Made by a program: the position numbers and the translations under genes. 64,000 bases of DNA, from positions 37,088 to 101,087 of the forward strand of contig JADLAX010000058.1 of NCBI GenBank assembly GCA_020848035.1, read 5' to 3'. The DNA comes from Anaerolineae bacterium (GTDB lineage Bacteria > Chloroflexota > Anaerolineae > Promineifilales > Promineifilaceae). The notes under the pieces were generated by a model. That model did no database searches. It was given only the letters and a program-made list of their open reading frames with translations, and had not been told where the DNA came from. Positions 47,248 to 55,638 of this stretch are shown here, piece by piece (positions within the stretch are counted from its first letter, which is position 1; each line of letters begins with the position of its first letter).

Positions 47248-48138
47248 CTAAGCACCAATTTCTAAACCGGCCAGGTGCTCCAGGGCTTTGACCAGGGCGT
47301 GGTTGCCTTCCAGGCCGAGGCCCTGCTGCTGCAAGGTGCGGTACAGGTTAAACACCAGGCTGGTACCAAGCAGGGGCACGCCGAGCTGATCGGCCGTTTC
47401 CAACACCAATCGTAAATCTTTCTGCTGCAAATCAATGGTAAAGCCTGGCCGCCAGTCGCGCTGCACCACCTGCGGGCCGCGATTGCTGAGCATCCAGCTG
47501 CCCGCCGCGCCCTGGGTTACCGCATCGAGCGTCTTTGCCAGGTCCAGGCCGCCTGCCTGAGCCAACAGGAGCGCTTCGCCCACGCCCAACATGGTTACGA
47601 CCACCAGAATCTGGTTAACCAGCTTCACCGTTTGCCCCGCGCCGCTGGGGCCAACGTGGGTGATGGTCTTGCCCATCGCCTGGAACACGGGCATGGCGCG
47701 GGCCACCTGGGCCGCATCGCCACCCACCATGATGCTGAGGGTGCCTTTGGCCGCGCCCTCGCTGCCGCCGCTGATGGGCGCATCCAGCATATGCACGCCC
47801 CGTTCGGCAAACGCCTGGGCCAGGCGGCGGGTGATTTCTGGGCTGATGGTGCTCATGTCGATGACCAGGTTGCCCGGTTTAACGCCAAACATGATGCCGT
47901 TGGACTGGAGCATCACGTGCTCCACGTCGGGCGTGTCGCTGACGCAGGTGATGATGATGTCGGCATGGCTGGCCACGTCGGCGGGGCTGCTGGCGGCGAT
48001 GGCTCCCAGTTCGATGAAGGGATCCATCTTGCCGTGGGTGCGGTTCCAGATGTAGACCACAAAGCCTTTATCGAGCAGGTTGCGCACCATGCCCTGCCCC
48101 ATGATGCCCAGGCCGATAAATCCTATTTTTTCGTTCAT
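47248..48138 (-). CDS. NAD(P)-dependent beta-hydroxyacid dehydrogenase (GarR/3-HIBADH family)
   Basis: A 296-aa protein with GFIGLGIMGQGMVRNLL (nucleotide site), DAPISGGSEGAAKGTLSIMVGG (substrate-binding signature) and the catalytic Lys region GQTVKLVNQILV. It oxidises or reduces 2-hydroxy-3-oxopropionate or 3-hydroxyisobutyrate type substrates. AAGGAG ahead of ATG 48138 sets the start. It leads the two-gene operon with the SDR gene. Confidence 0.92.
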   Translation of the reverse strand: MNEKIGFIGLGIMGQGMVRNLLDKGFVVYIWNRTHGKMDPFIELGAIAASSPADVASHADIIITCVSDTPDVEHVMLQSNGIMFGVKPGNLVIDMSTISPEITRRLAQAFAERGVHMLDAPISGGSEGAAKGTLSIMVGGDAAQVARAMPVFQAMGKTITHVGPSGAGQTVKLVNQILVVVTMLGVGEALLLAQAGGLDLAKTLDAVTQGAAGSWMLSNRGPQVVQRDWRPGFTIDLQQKDLRLVLETADQLGVPLLGTSLVFNLYRTLQQQGLGLEGNHALVKALEHLAGLEIGA

Positions 48139-48232
48139 GAGATGCTCCTTGGATAATTTAACGCAGAGGCGCAAAGGCGCGGAGAATATTTCTGCGAGGT
48201 TTGATGGTTTGGGGCAATTATGCGTAGGGTGG

Positions 48233-48262
48233 AAACGGCCGTCAACCCAATGACGGCCGTTT
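48233..48262. repeat. Hairpin made of two ACGGCCGT copies
   Basis: AAACGGCCGTCA and TGACGGCCGTTT form a perfect 12-bp stem with the loop ACCCAA, 14 nt past the 3' end of the CBS gene on the minus strand. It may serve as a terminator though no T-run follows. Confidence 0.85.
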
Positions 48263-48276
48263 GAAGGCTGGCAATT

Positions 48277-48918
48277 CTAGTCGCTGCGAATGTCGATGAT
48301 TTCGGTAATCACGGGGGCGATGGCGGCGCGTACGGCCGTTTCATCCAGCCGCCGCACTTTGAAGGTAACAATCCGATTGGCGCTCGATTCGCCCGAAAAT
48401 TGGCCAAAAGCGAGGAAGCTGCCCCCAGCGTTGGCAATCGCCTGGGTGATGGCGGCCAGTTCGCCCGGTTTTTCAGGGACAACACAGGTCACCCGCACCC
48501 CCTGCTCCCGGGCGCCCATCAGCTCCAGCAGCATCTTAAACAGGTCCGTTTCGGTAATCAGACCAATCACATCGCCGTTATTAACGACGGGCAGGCCACC
48601 CACTTTGTTGTCTACCATGATGCGGGCCGCCTCTTCGATGGGCATATCTTCAGTAATGGTTAGCACATCTTTGGTCATCACATCCTTGACCCTGATGCGG
48701 CTGACCAGGTAGTTGATCTCCCAGATGCTCAAGCTGGTGGCGGTTGAGGGGGAGGCGTTGAGTAGATCTTTATCCGAGACGATGCCCACGAGACGGCCGT
48801 TTTCCACCACGGGCGTGCGGCGAATGTGCTCGCGCTGCATCAATTTTAAGCAGTCCGGCACCGACATATCGGGCGGAACGGTGATTACCGGCTGGGACAT
48901 GCGACGTTTAACTAACAT
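48277..48918 (-). CDS. CBS-pair protein with C-terminal ACT domain (AcuB-like)
   Basis: A 213-aa protein: two CBS motifs (MSQPVITVPPDMSVPDCLKLM / VVENGRLVGIVSDKDLL and VKDVMTKDVLTITEDMPIEEAARIM / VVNNGDVIGLITETDLFKML), then an ACT-like domain (VTCVVPEKPGELAAITQAIANAGGSFLAFGQF). CBS pairs bind adenine nucleotides; AcuB-like proteins link energy state to metabolism. ATG 48918 has AAGGAG 7 nt ahead. Confidence 0.9.
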   Translation of the reverse strand: MLVKRRMSQPVITVPPDMSVPDCLKLMQREHIRRTPVVENGRLVGIVSDKDLLNASPSTATSLSIWEINYLVSRIRVKDVMTKDVLTITEDMPIEEAARIMVDNKVGGLPVVNNGDVIGLITETDLFKMLLELMGAREQGVRVTCVVPEKPGELAAITQAIANAGGSFLAFGQFSGESSANRIVTFKVRRLDETAVRAAIAPVITEIIDIRSD

Positions 48919-49035
48919 ACGTGACTCCTTGTAGCATATTGGAAATAGTGCCGTAATCATATCCTATTTTTGCAGCAGTTGCGCAATAGTTTTTGCGCGT
49001 CATTTGTCACAGGTTGCTTACAGCCAGAGGTCTTT

Positions 49036-49064
49036 TTGCCTCCATCCTGCTCCTGGCATACAAT
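49036..49064 (+). promoter_or_regulatory. Promoter of typA
   Basis: TTGCCT at 49036, 17-nt spacer, TACAAT at 49059. Transcription would start near 49071, leaving a leader of about 70 nt. Confidence 0.65.
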
Positions 49065-49089
49065 CCAGAGTAATCAAATCAACTATTCT

Positions 49090-49117
49090 GCCCGACCATC
49101 TTGTGGCCGGGCTTTTT
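49090..49117 (+). terminator. Terminator-like hairpin in the typA leader
   Basis: GCCCG-A-CCA pairs with TGG-C-CGGGC over loop TCTTG, followed by TTTTT. It lies between the promoter and the typA start, so it could act as an attenuator or end upstream transcription. Confidence 0.6.
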
Positions 49118-49141
49118 CGTGAAGGATCAAGAAAAAATTTT

Positions 49142-50977
49142 ATGGCTTTACAACCGCGTAACGATATTCGCAACATCGCCATCATCGCCCACGTAGACCA
49201 CGGCAAAACCACCCTGGTTGATGGCATGCTGCGCCAGACAAATGTATTTCGCACCAACCAGGAAATGACCGAGCGCGTGCTGGACTCCAACGATTTGGAG
49301 CGCGAGCGCGGCATCACCATCCTGGCCAAAAACACCAGCATCGTCTACCACGACACCACCATCAACATCGTCGATACACCCGGCCACGCCGACTTTGGCG
49401 GCGAGGTGGAGCGGGTGGTGAACATGGTCGATGGTGCCCTGCTGCTGGTCGATGCCGTGGAAGGCCCCATGCCACAAACCCGCTTTGTGCTGCGCCAGGC
49501 GCTGGAAAAAGGGGTCAAAGTGGTGGTGGTGGTCAACAAGATCGACCGCCCGGCGGCCCGACCCGATTACGTGGTCAACGCCACGTTTGACCTGTTCATC
49601 GATCTGGGGGCCACGGAAGAGCAGGCTGACTTCCCGGTGATTTACACCAGGGCGCTGGAAGGCAAAGCGGGCATGGACCCGGATGAATTGGAAGGTGATT
49701 TACGGCCGTTGTTCGACACCATCGTTAACACCCTGCCTGGCCCCATGATCGATCCCGATGGCCCGACCCAGCTGCTGGTCACCACCCTGGAATACAGCAG
49801 CTACGTCGGCAAAATTGCCATCGGTCGGCTCACCAGCGGCACCATCAACGATGGCCAGCAAATTATGCGCATCAACACCAAGGGGGAGATGATCCCCGGC
49901 AAGGTGACCAAGCTGTACACCTTCCGCGATTTGCAGCGCGTGGAGCAAAGCCAGGTCCAGGCCGGTGACATCGTCGCTGTAGCCGGCATTCCCGACGTGG
50001 GCATTGGCGACACCCTGGCCGACGTCAACGATCCGCGCCCGCTGCCGCCCATCAAGGTGGAAGAACCCACCGTGCGCATGACCTTCCGCGTCAACGACAG
50101 CCCGTTTGCGGGCAAAGAGGGCAAATTTGTCACCAGCCGCCAGATTCGCGACCGGCTGCTGCGTGAGCTGGAAAGCAACGTCGCCATGCGCGTAGAGGAA
50201 ACCGACAAGGCGGGCGAATTTATCGTCTCCGGGCGCGGTGAGCTGCACCTGGCCATCCTCATCGAAACGATGCGCCGCGAAGGGTACGAATTTTCCATCA
50301 GCCGCCCGGAAGTGATCTTCAAAGAAAGCGAAAATGGGCTGACCGAACCAGTCGAAAAGCTGTTCCTGGAAGTACACAATGATTACCTGGGCGCGGTCAG
50401 TGAAATGTTGGGGCGGCGGCGCGGCCTGATGCAAAACATCCATTACGGCGAAGACGGCACCGTCTATGCCGAATACCTGGTACCCACGCGGGGCATCCTG
50501 GGCTTTCGCCAGCCGTTTCTTACGGCCACACGCGGTACCGGCATCTACCACACCCTGTTTCACGATTATGAGCCGGTGAAGGGCGAGATTGAAACGCAGG
50601 AGCTTGGCTCCCTGGTTTCGATGGAGGCTGGCCCGGTGAGCGCCTACGCCCTGCACCAGCTGCAACAGCGCGGCACCTTTTTTGTGCTGCCCGCCGAAGA
50701 GGTCTACAGCGGTCAGGTGGTTGGTCAACACATCCGCAACGAGGAATTGGTGATCAACGTGTGCAAAACGAAGGTGCTTAGCGCCGTGCGCACTGGCCCG
50801 ACGGCCATCGTGGAAGCGCTGCACACGCCGCGCCTCATGTCGCTGGATGAATCAATTGAGTACCTGGGCAAAGATGAACTGCTAGAGGTAACCCCGTCTT
50901 CCCTGCGCATCCGCAAGAAAGAGCTGCGTCACGAGATTCGGCAGCGGGATATTAAGCGGGCGAAGAAGGGAACATGA
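49142..50977 (+). CDS. typA: Ribosome-associated translational GTPase TypA/BipA
   Basis: A 611-aa GTPase. G1 VDHGKTT, switch region RGITILAKN, G3 DTPGHADF and G4 NKID are intact, then domains II, III, V and the TypA-specific C-terminus (RGTFFVLPAEEVYSGQVVGQHIRNEELVINVCKTK). TypA binds ribosomes and aids 50S assembly and stress growth, especially in the cold. ATG 49142 is right at the family start; GAAGGA lies 15 nt before it, a long spacing. Confidence 0.95.
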   Translation: MALQPRNDIRNIAIIAHVDHGKTTLVDGMLRQTNVFRTNQEMTERVLDSNDLERERGITILAKNTSIVYHDTTINIVDTPGHADFGGEVERVVNMVDGALLLVDAVEGPMPQTRFVLRQALEKGVKVVVVVNKIDRPAARPDYVVNATFDLFIDLGATEEQADFPVIYTRALEGKAGMDPDELEGDLRPLFDTIVNTLPGPMIDPDGPTQLLVTTLEYSSYVGKIAIGRLTSGTINDGQQIMRINTKGEMIPGKVTKLYTFRDLQRVEQSQVQAGDIVAVAGIPDVGIGDTLADVNDPRPLPPIKVEEPTVRMTFRVNDSPFAGKEGKFVTSRQIRDRLLRELESNVAMRVEETDKAGEFIVSGRGELHLAILIETMRREGYEFSISRPEVIFKESENGLTEPVEKLFLEVHNDYLGAVSEMLGRRRGLMQNIHYGEDGTVYAEYLVPTRGILGFRQPFLTATRGTGIYHTLFHDYEPVKGEIETQELGSLVSMEAGPVSAYALHQLQQRGTFFVLPAEEVYSGQVVGQHIRNEELVINVCKTKVLSAVRTGPTAIVEALHTPRLMSLDESIEYLGKDELLEVTPSSLRIRKKELRHEIRQRDIKRAKKGT

Positions 50978-50981
50978 AGAT

Positions 50982-51052
50982 GACAAGGTGAAGGGGTGAC
51001 GATTTGTCACCTGGTCACCTGGTCACCTTGTCTCCCCTTCACCCCTTCACCC
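50982..51052. repeat. GACAAGGTGAAGGGGTGAC inverted repeat
   Basis: GACAAGGTGAAGGGGTGAC faces GTCACCTTGTC and CCCCTTCACCCCTTCACCC, with two CACCTGGT tandem units in the loop. It lies between the convergent typA and nSTAND1-FGE genes and starts 6 nt after the typA stop. Confidence 0.85.
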
Positions 51053-51054
51053 GT

Positions 51055-54000
51055 TCATTGATTAGCGTCGTTGGCGCAGCGGAAACCAGCGCCCCAGTGT
51101 GTGTTTCTGTTGGGATCGACGGGAACGGGCGGCAGAAATAGCCGGGTGGTGGTGGTAATTTCATTGGCAGGATTGACCCAGGAACCGCCGCGCAGCACTT
51201 TCTCACCACTTGTTTCGTCCTCATTGAAGCCATTGGCAGGCAGCGGCTGGTTGTAAAAGTCTGGGTCGTACCAATCCTGGACCCATTCGGCTGCGCCACC
51301 TGCCATGCCAAAAACGCCAAACGGGCTGGCCCCATCAGGCAGGCTATCTACCCGAACGAAGGCCCGACCGAAGAAAACGGTTTCAGACTGCTCGGTATTG
51401 TAGAAAATGGCCGTTTCATACAAAATCGGTGCGGCGTTACCCCAGGGATAGGAACGGCCGTCTGTCCCTCGTGCCGCATATTCCCATTCCGCTTCAGTGG
51501 GCAGCCGCGCCCCAACCGACTCACAATACGCCGCCGCGCCGTGCCAGGTAATCCAGGTAGCCGGGAAGCGGGCGGTGCCAGGGCTTGGTTCGTAAACCCC
51601 CAAATTATTCAAAATGTTAGACGTAATGGCCGCCACGCGGGTGATGGCACAGTTGAAGCCGTCGCAGGCCAGGGTGTTGTTGCCCAGGCGGTTGAGAAAA
51701 TCGGCAAACTGCTGCACCGTCACTTCGTACTGGTCCAGGTAGAAGCTGTCTACCGTTACCTGGCGCACCGGGCTGTTGTTGGCGGTTTCCGGAGCATCAG
51801 CCTGCCCCATGGCAAAGGTACCGCCGGTGATGTACAGCACCGGCATGTTGTCTTGCGGGCGAATGTAGGAGTTAAGCTGCGCCTGCAAGGCCAGTTGGGC
51901 CGAGTCGAGTGTGGCTGTTGGTTGGTTGGGGACACTGGCGGCTGGTGTGTTGGTGGCCTCGCGCGCCAAAATGGTTGCCTGGGCCGCCACGGTAGCCAGT
52001 TGGGCCTCAGCCGTGGCTGCCTGGGCGGTGGCCTCTTCCTGGCTGGCGACTTCGGCCCGCTCGGCGACCAGCGTCTGGTTTACGGCTACTTCGGCGGTGG
52101 CCACGGCGTTGTCTGACGTGGCCATGGCCTGGACGGTAGCGGCTTGCAGGGCATCGGTGGTGCTGACAATGGCCAGACGATCGGCGGCAACGGCCGTTTC
52201 CCGCGCTTCTACACTGGCTCTTGTGGCCTCCTGGGCCACCGCCTCACGTTCTTGGGCCACATCCTGCAAATAAATCAGGCTGACTGCGCCGCCAATCACC
52301 AGCAGCAATATCACGATCAACGCGTAGTTAAAGTTCCGTGCCCGATGGGCGGCTTTGGCTTCCGCCTCGGCTCGCTGGCGCTGCTCTTCGGCCAGGCGCT
52401 GCGCCTGTTCCAGCTCACGCTGACGCTGTGCCTCTTTCTGGTCAATCTCCAGCTGTTCGGCCGCCTTGCTGGCATTGATGTACTCCTGCTCCAGCGAATT
52501 GAGCTCTTCAAACAACAGTGCTTCTTGCAGCTGCTTGCCACGCAGCAGCGCCCCTTCGTCCCGGCCACGGCGGTCCCACTCTTCAGCCTGGGCGGTAAAG
52601 CGCAGCCGCTGCCGCAGCCGGACACGCTCATCTTCCAGCCATTCCACCAGGCGTGGCCAGTTGCGCACCAACGCTTCATGGGCGACTTCAAATTGATCAG
52701 TTTCTGGGGTAGTGCCACCAGTCTGGCGCAGCAGGCGCGCTTCCACCAGCTTGGCCAGCACGCGGTCAATGCGGTCATTGGCTTCGCCGGATTGGTGGAA
52801 CGATTGGCGGGTGACGCGGCCACGGGTGAACTCTACCCCGGTGCTGGGCCGCACCAGCCGCAGCAAGATGCGCTTGACGGTGGCCTGTTCTTCGGGGAGC
52901 AGGCTGTTGTAAAGAGAATCGGCCGTGTGGGCCAGCGCCTTCATCACCCCACCCAGGCGGCGGTAGGCGTCCCAGGTGATTCGGTTGCGCTCGCGGTCGT
53001 CCCAGAGCTGGAGCAGGGCAAATTGCAGCAGCGGCAGGGCAGCGGGTTCACCGACAATTTCACGCACCAGGGCATCAATCAGCCCATCTTCAAATTTAAG
53101 GCCGATAGCTTCAGCGGGCTGCTCGATGGCGTCGTGCAGTTCGCTGGCGTTCATGGCCGTAATGCGTACCAGTCCCTGCTCGTAGAGCGATTCAAACAAG
53201 GGCAGTTTGTTAAGATAGCTCTCGTAATCCACACGCATGGTGAGGATGACCACGTGGCGCGCCTCACGGCCGTTTACCAACCCCAGTAAATTATCAATGA
53301 AGGCGTCCCGCTCGCGGTCGTCGTGACAGAGGGTGAACGTCTCTTCAAACTGGTCGATGGTGAGCACAACCGGCGTGTCGGTCATCCTTTGCACAAGTTT
53401 AACCAGATGCTCTGGATCGCTGAGGAAGGCTTCGTAGTTGGTGGTAATCCAATCGGCCGTTTCGACCCCTTCTGGCTCCAGCAGACGAGCCAGCTGCGTC
53501 AGGGGAGCCGAGCCGGGCACGATAGACGGGTAGTAGTGCCACGTCTCGCTGCCGGGCAGGGCACCTTCCCGCAAACGGGGCAGCAGCCCAGCCAGCACCA
53601 CCGACGATTTGCCGCTGCCCGAGGGACCAACGGCCGTTACCAACCTGTTTTCCATCACCTGGTCCAACAATTCACGGATGAGCTGATCACGGCCGTAAAA
53701 CAGATGTTTGTTGGCCTCGCCAAACGAATCCAGGCCAATGTACGGGCAGCGTGAATCAGGAATTTCTGGCTGGCTGGTGGCGTCATACTCCAGCAGCACC
53801 GCTTCTGGCGTTTCTTTACCCGCGTGGAACAGCTGGTTGTGCCAGTAGTCGAGCAGGCTTTGGGCCGCTTCCCGGTCTTCGGTGTTGTCGATGTGCGTTC
53901 CGGCCGCTTCACCGCGATGCAGAAAATCGGTCACGGCGGCCCAAAAAGTATCTTCGTTGTCACCTTCGCGAGTGGCGCGGCGCTGCTTAAGCAGATCGCG

Positions 54001-54072
54001 GTGCGCATCGCGCAGCGAGGTGAAAGACATGAAGGGAACAAATTCTTCGGAGGTCGTATCTGTCTGGCTCAT
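51055..54072 (-). CDS. nSTAND1 NTPase with transmembrane helix and C-terminal FGE-sulfatase domain
   Basis: A 1005-aa protein. Residues 13-85 are a short helical module (LLDYWHNQLF) seen before STAND ATPases. The nSTAND1 ATPase has CPYIGLDSFGEANKHLFYGRD, P-loop GPSGSGKS (149-156) and Walker B VVLTIDQFEE (Asp240), with the winged-helix-like FEVAHEALVRNWPRLVEWLE at 461-480. A coiled coil (485-575) and one membrane helix (581-603) follow, then Ala/Thr-rich coiled segments and an FGE/SUMF1 domain (745-1003: GGTFAMGQADAPE, RLPTEAEWEYAARG, EWVQDWYD, GFRCA). The FGE part should face outside. Its ATG overlaps the stop of the EAD1 gene (ATGA). Confidence 0.92.
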   Translation of the reverse strand: MSQTDTTSEEFVPFMSFTSLRDAHRDLLKQRRATREGDNEDTFWAAVTDFLHRGEAAGTHIDNTEDREAAQSLLDYWHNQLFHAGKETPEAVLLEYDATSQPEIPDSRCPYIGLDSFGEANKHLFYGRDQLIRELLDQVMENRLVTAVGPSGSGKSSVVLAGLLPRLREGALPGSETWHYYPSIVPGSAPLTQLARLLEPEGVETADWITTNYEAFLSDPEHLVKLVQRMTDTPVVLTIDQFEETFTLCHDDRERDAFIDNLLGLVNGREARHVVILTMRVDYESYLNKLPLFESLYEQGLVRITAMNASELHDAIEQPAEAIGLKFEDGLIDALVREIVGEPAALPLLQFALLQLWDDRERNRITWDAYRRLGGVMKALAHTADSLYNSLLPEEQATVKRILLRLVRPSTGVEFTRGRVTRQSFHQSGEANDRIDRVLAKLVEARLLRQTGGTTPETDQFEVAHEALVRNWPRLVEWLEDERVRLRQRLRFTAQAEEWDRRGRDEGALLRGKQLQEALLFEELNSLEQEYINASKAAEQLEIDQKEAQRQRELEQAQRLAEEQRQRAEAEAKAAHRARNFNYALIVILLLVIGGAVSLIYLQDVAQEREAVAQEATRASVEARETAVAADRLAIVSTTDALQAATVQAMATSDNAVATAEVAVNQTLVAERAEVASQEEATAQAATAEAQLATVAAQATILAREATNTPAASVPNQPTATLDSAQLALQAQLNSYIRPQDNMPVLYITGGTFAMGQADAPETANNSPVRQVTVDSFYLDQYEVTVQQFADFLNRLGNNTLACDGFNCAITRVAAITSNILNNLGVYEPSPGTARFPATWITWHGAAAYCESVGARLPTEAEWEYAARGTDGRSYPWGNAAPILYETAIFYNTEQSETVFFGRAFVRVDSLPDGASPFGVFGMAGGAAEWVQDWYDPDFYNQPLPANGFNEDETSGEKVLRGGSWVNPANEITTTTRLFLPPVPVDPNRNTHWGAGFRCANDANQ

Positions 54073-55406
54073 TTGTTAAACTGCCTCAACAATAGATCGA
54101 TTTGCTCGCCCACCCGCTGCAGCTCCGTACACAAGGAAAGCAATTCCAGATCCACTTCACGAAAACGATGGCCCACGTAGGTGTGGTAGCGCATAAACAG
54201 GCGGCGCACCTTTGAAACCAACTGCTGGTTGATGGCCGGTTCTAATTCGGCCATGACGGTGGCCAGGTTGACGGCCCATTCTGCCTCTTTGTTGGCATCA
54301 ATACGTTCCTGGGTCATCGGTTCCAGGTCGTACCAGGCATCGGCCAGGTCATCGATGTTGTTTTGGGTTACGGCCGCTTTCACCCGGCGAATTTCGTCAT
54401 CAATACTTTGCCAGGCGTTGTGTTCGCGCACCAGCTCTTTCAACCGTTCATCCAACCCGGCCAGGGCGGAACGGCCGCTTTTCACCTCTTCCACCATGTT
54501 CGCCATAGCCACATCCGCTTCGGCCAGGCTGGTGCTGATGGTGGTGATCGCCTTCTCCAGGTTGTCCAGGCGCAAGGCGCTGGCCACGGCCACCAGCTGG
54601 GCGTTGATGCGCGTGGGGTGCCGATTGAGCACGCGGTAGAGCAGGGTAACTCCGTCGTCTAAAGCCTGGAGATCATCGGCGGCAACGGCCGTTTGCAGCT
54701 TTTCCCTCACCGTTTCCAGCTGCGAAGCCCAGCGCATGTCGCCCCCGGCAAACGTCTGGCTCTTGGACAGCGTGACGATGTCGCTGATCTTGCTTTGCAG
54801 CTCTGGCTCGGCGATGGCAATATCTTCCCAGGCCATGTCATCGTCGGGCAGCCGCTTCTGGTCGCGGTAGATGAGGTCGTACTGGGTTTCCAGAATCTGG
54901 AACAGATCGTGGATCTGTTTGTAATCGTTCATCTGGTCAATTTGTTGAGAGGCGGTCTGAAAATCGGTCTGGAAGGTGACAACGGCCGTTCGCACATCTT
55001 CTCGCGTCAGCATCCGCACAATCGCGCCAAAGCTCTTGCTGGCGATCATCGTGTTGGACTTGTCTTGCTGAGGCAGGAGATCGGCCGTGTGAATTTCAAT
55101 CCGGGCGGTTGTGGGATCTTCATCCACAATATCCAACACAATCGCTTCAATGTCTACGCCGGGACGTAATTCGCGAAAGGCCGTCACCAGCACGTTAATC
55201 CGCTTGCGGCGATCAAAATGGATGATCAGTTCACGCGCTTTATCTTTTTTGACGGTACCGGGGAGATTTTCAAAATCGAGTTGGAGGTCAAAACACAAAT
55301 CCCGCAAATCGTCTTCGCTAAACGAATCGTTAATGGCACGCAGCAGTTTACGAAGATCAACTGGCTTTTCCTGACCATTCTCTGCGGATTCGGAAGCGTT
55401 TGTCAT
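54069..55406 (-). CDS. EAD1 (effector-associated domain 1) protein with a long helical C-terminus
   Basis: A 445-aa protein. Residues 18-84 match EAD1, a death-domain-like adaptor known from bacterial conflict systems: LRKLLRAINDSFSEDDLRDLCFDLQLDFENLPG, KKDKARELIIHFDRR and LVTAFRELRPGVD. The remaining about 360 residues are mostly helical, with heptad-like stretches near 205-330, and match nothing I know. There is no catalytic domain visible. It is the first gene of a translationally coupled pair with the nSTAND1-FGE gene, so I infer EAD1-mediated signalling to another EAD1-bearing partner elsewhere in the genome. Confidence 0.85.
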   Translation of the reverse strand: MTNASESAENGQEKPVDLRKLLRAINDSFSEDDLRDLCFDLQLDFENLPGTVKKDKARELIIHFDRRKRINVLVTAFRELRPGVDIEAIVLDIVDEDPTTARIEIHTADLLPQQDKSNTMIASKSFGAIVRMLTREDVRTAVVTFQTDFQTASQQIDQMNDYKQIHDLFQILETQYDLIYRDQKRLPDDDMAWEDIAIAEPELQSKISDIVTLSKSQTFAGGDMRWASQLETVREKLQTAVAADDLQALDDGVTLLYRVLNRHPTRINAQLVAVASALRLDNLEKAITTISTSLAEADVAMANMVEEVKSGRSALAGLDERLKELVREHNAWQSIDDEIRRVKAAVTQNNIDDLADAWYDLEPMTQERIDANKEAEWAVNLATVMAELEPAINQQLVSKVRRLFMRYHTYVGHRFREVDLELLSLCTELQRVGEQIDLLLRQFNK

Positions 55407-55638
55407 TTTTTACGTGTTGCTGCGACTTATTCGTTACTGCACATTACTAAAAGAGTTTACGGTAGGTTTGTCTTCCCAGAGAGATTATATGTTAACTAAG
55501 CCGTTTCGGGCAAAGAGAGCGGAGCAAGCCAGTGAAGCGTCACGCCTCACGGCACGTTTGCTTCCCGTTTCAGATGTCATCACTATCTTTGCAGATTTAC
55601 GTTTTTTCGGCAAAGCCAAAAGTGCAAACATAGTGCTG

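Noticed and set aside
49700..50824. 374-codon minus-strand frame
   Set aside because: Antisense of typA; His/Gln-rich with no family likeness.
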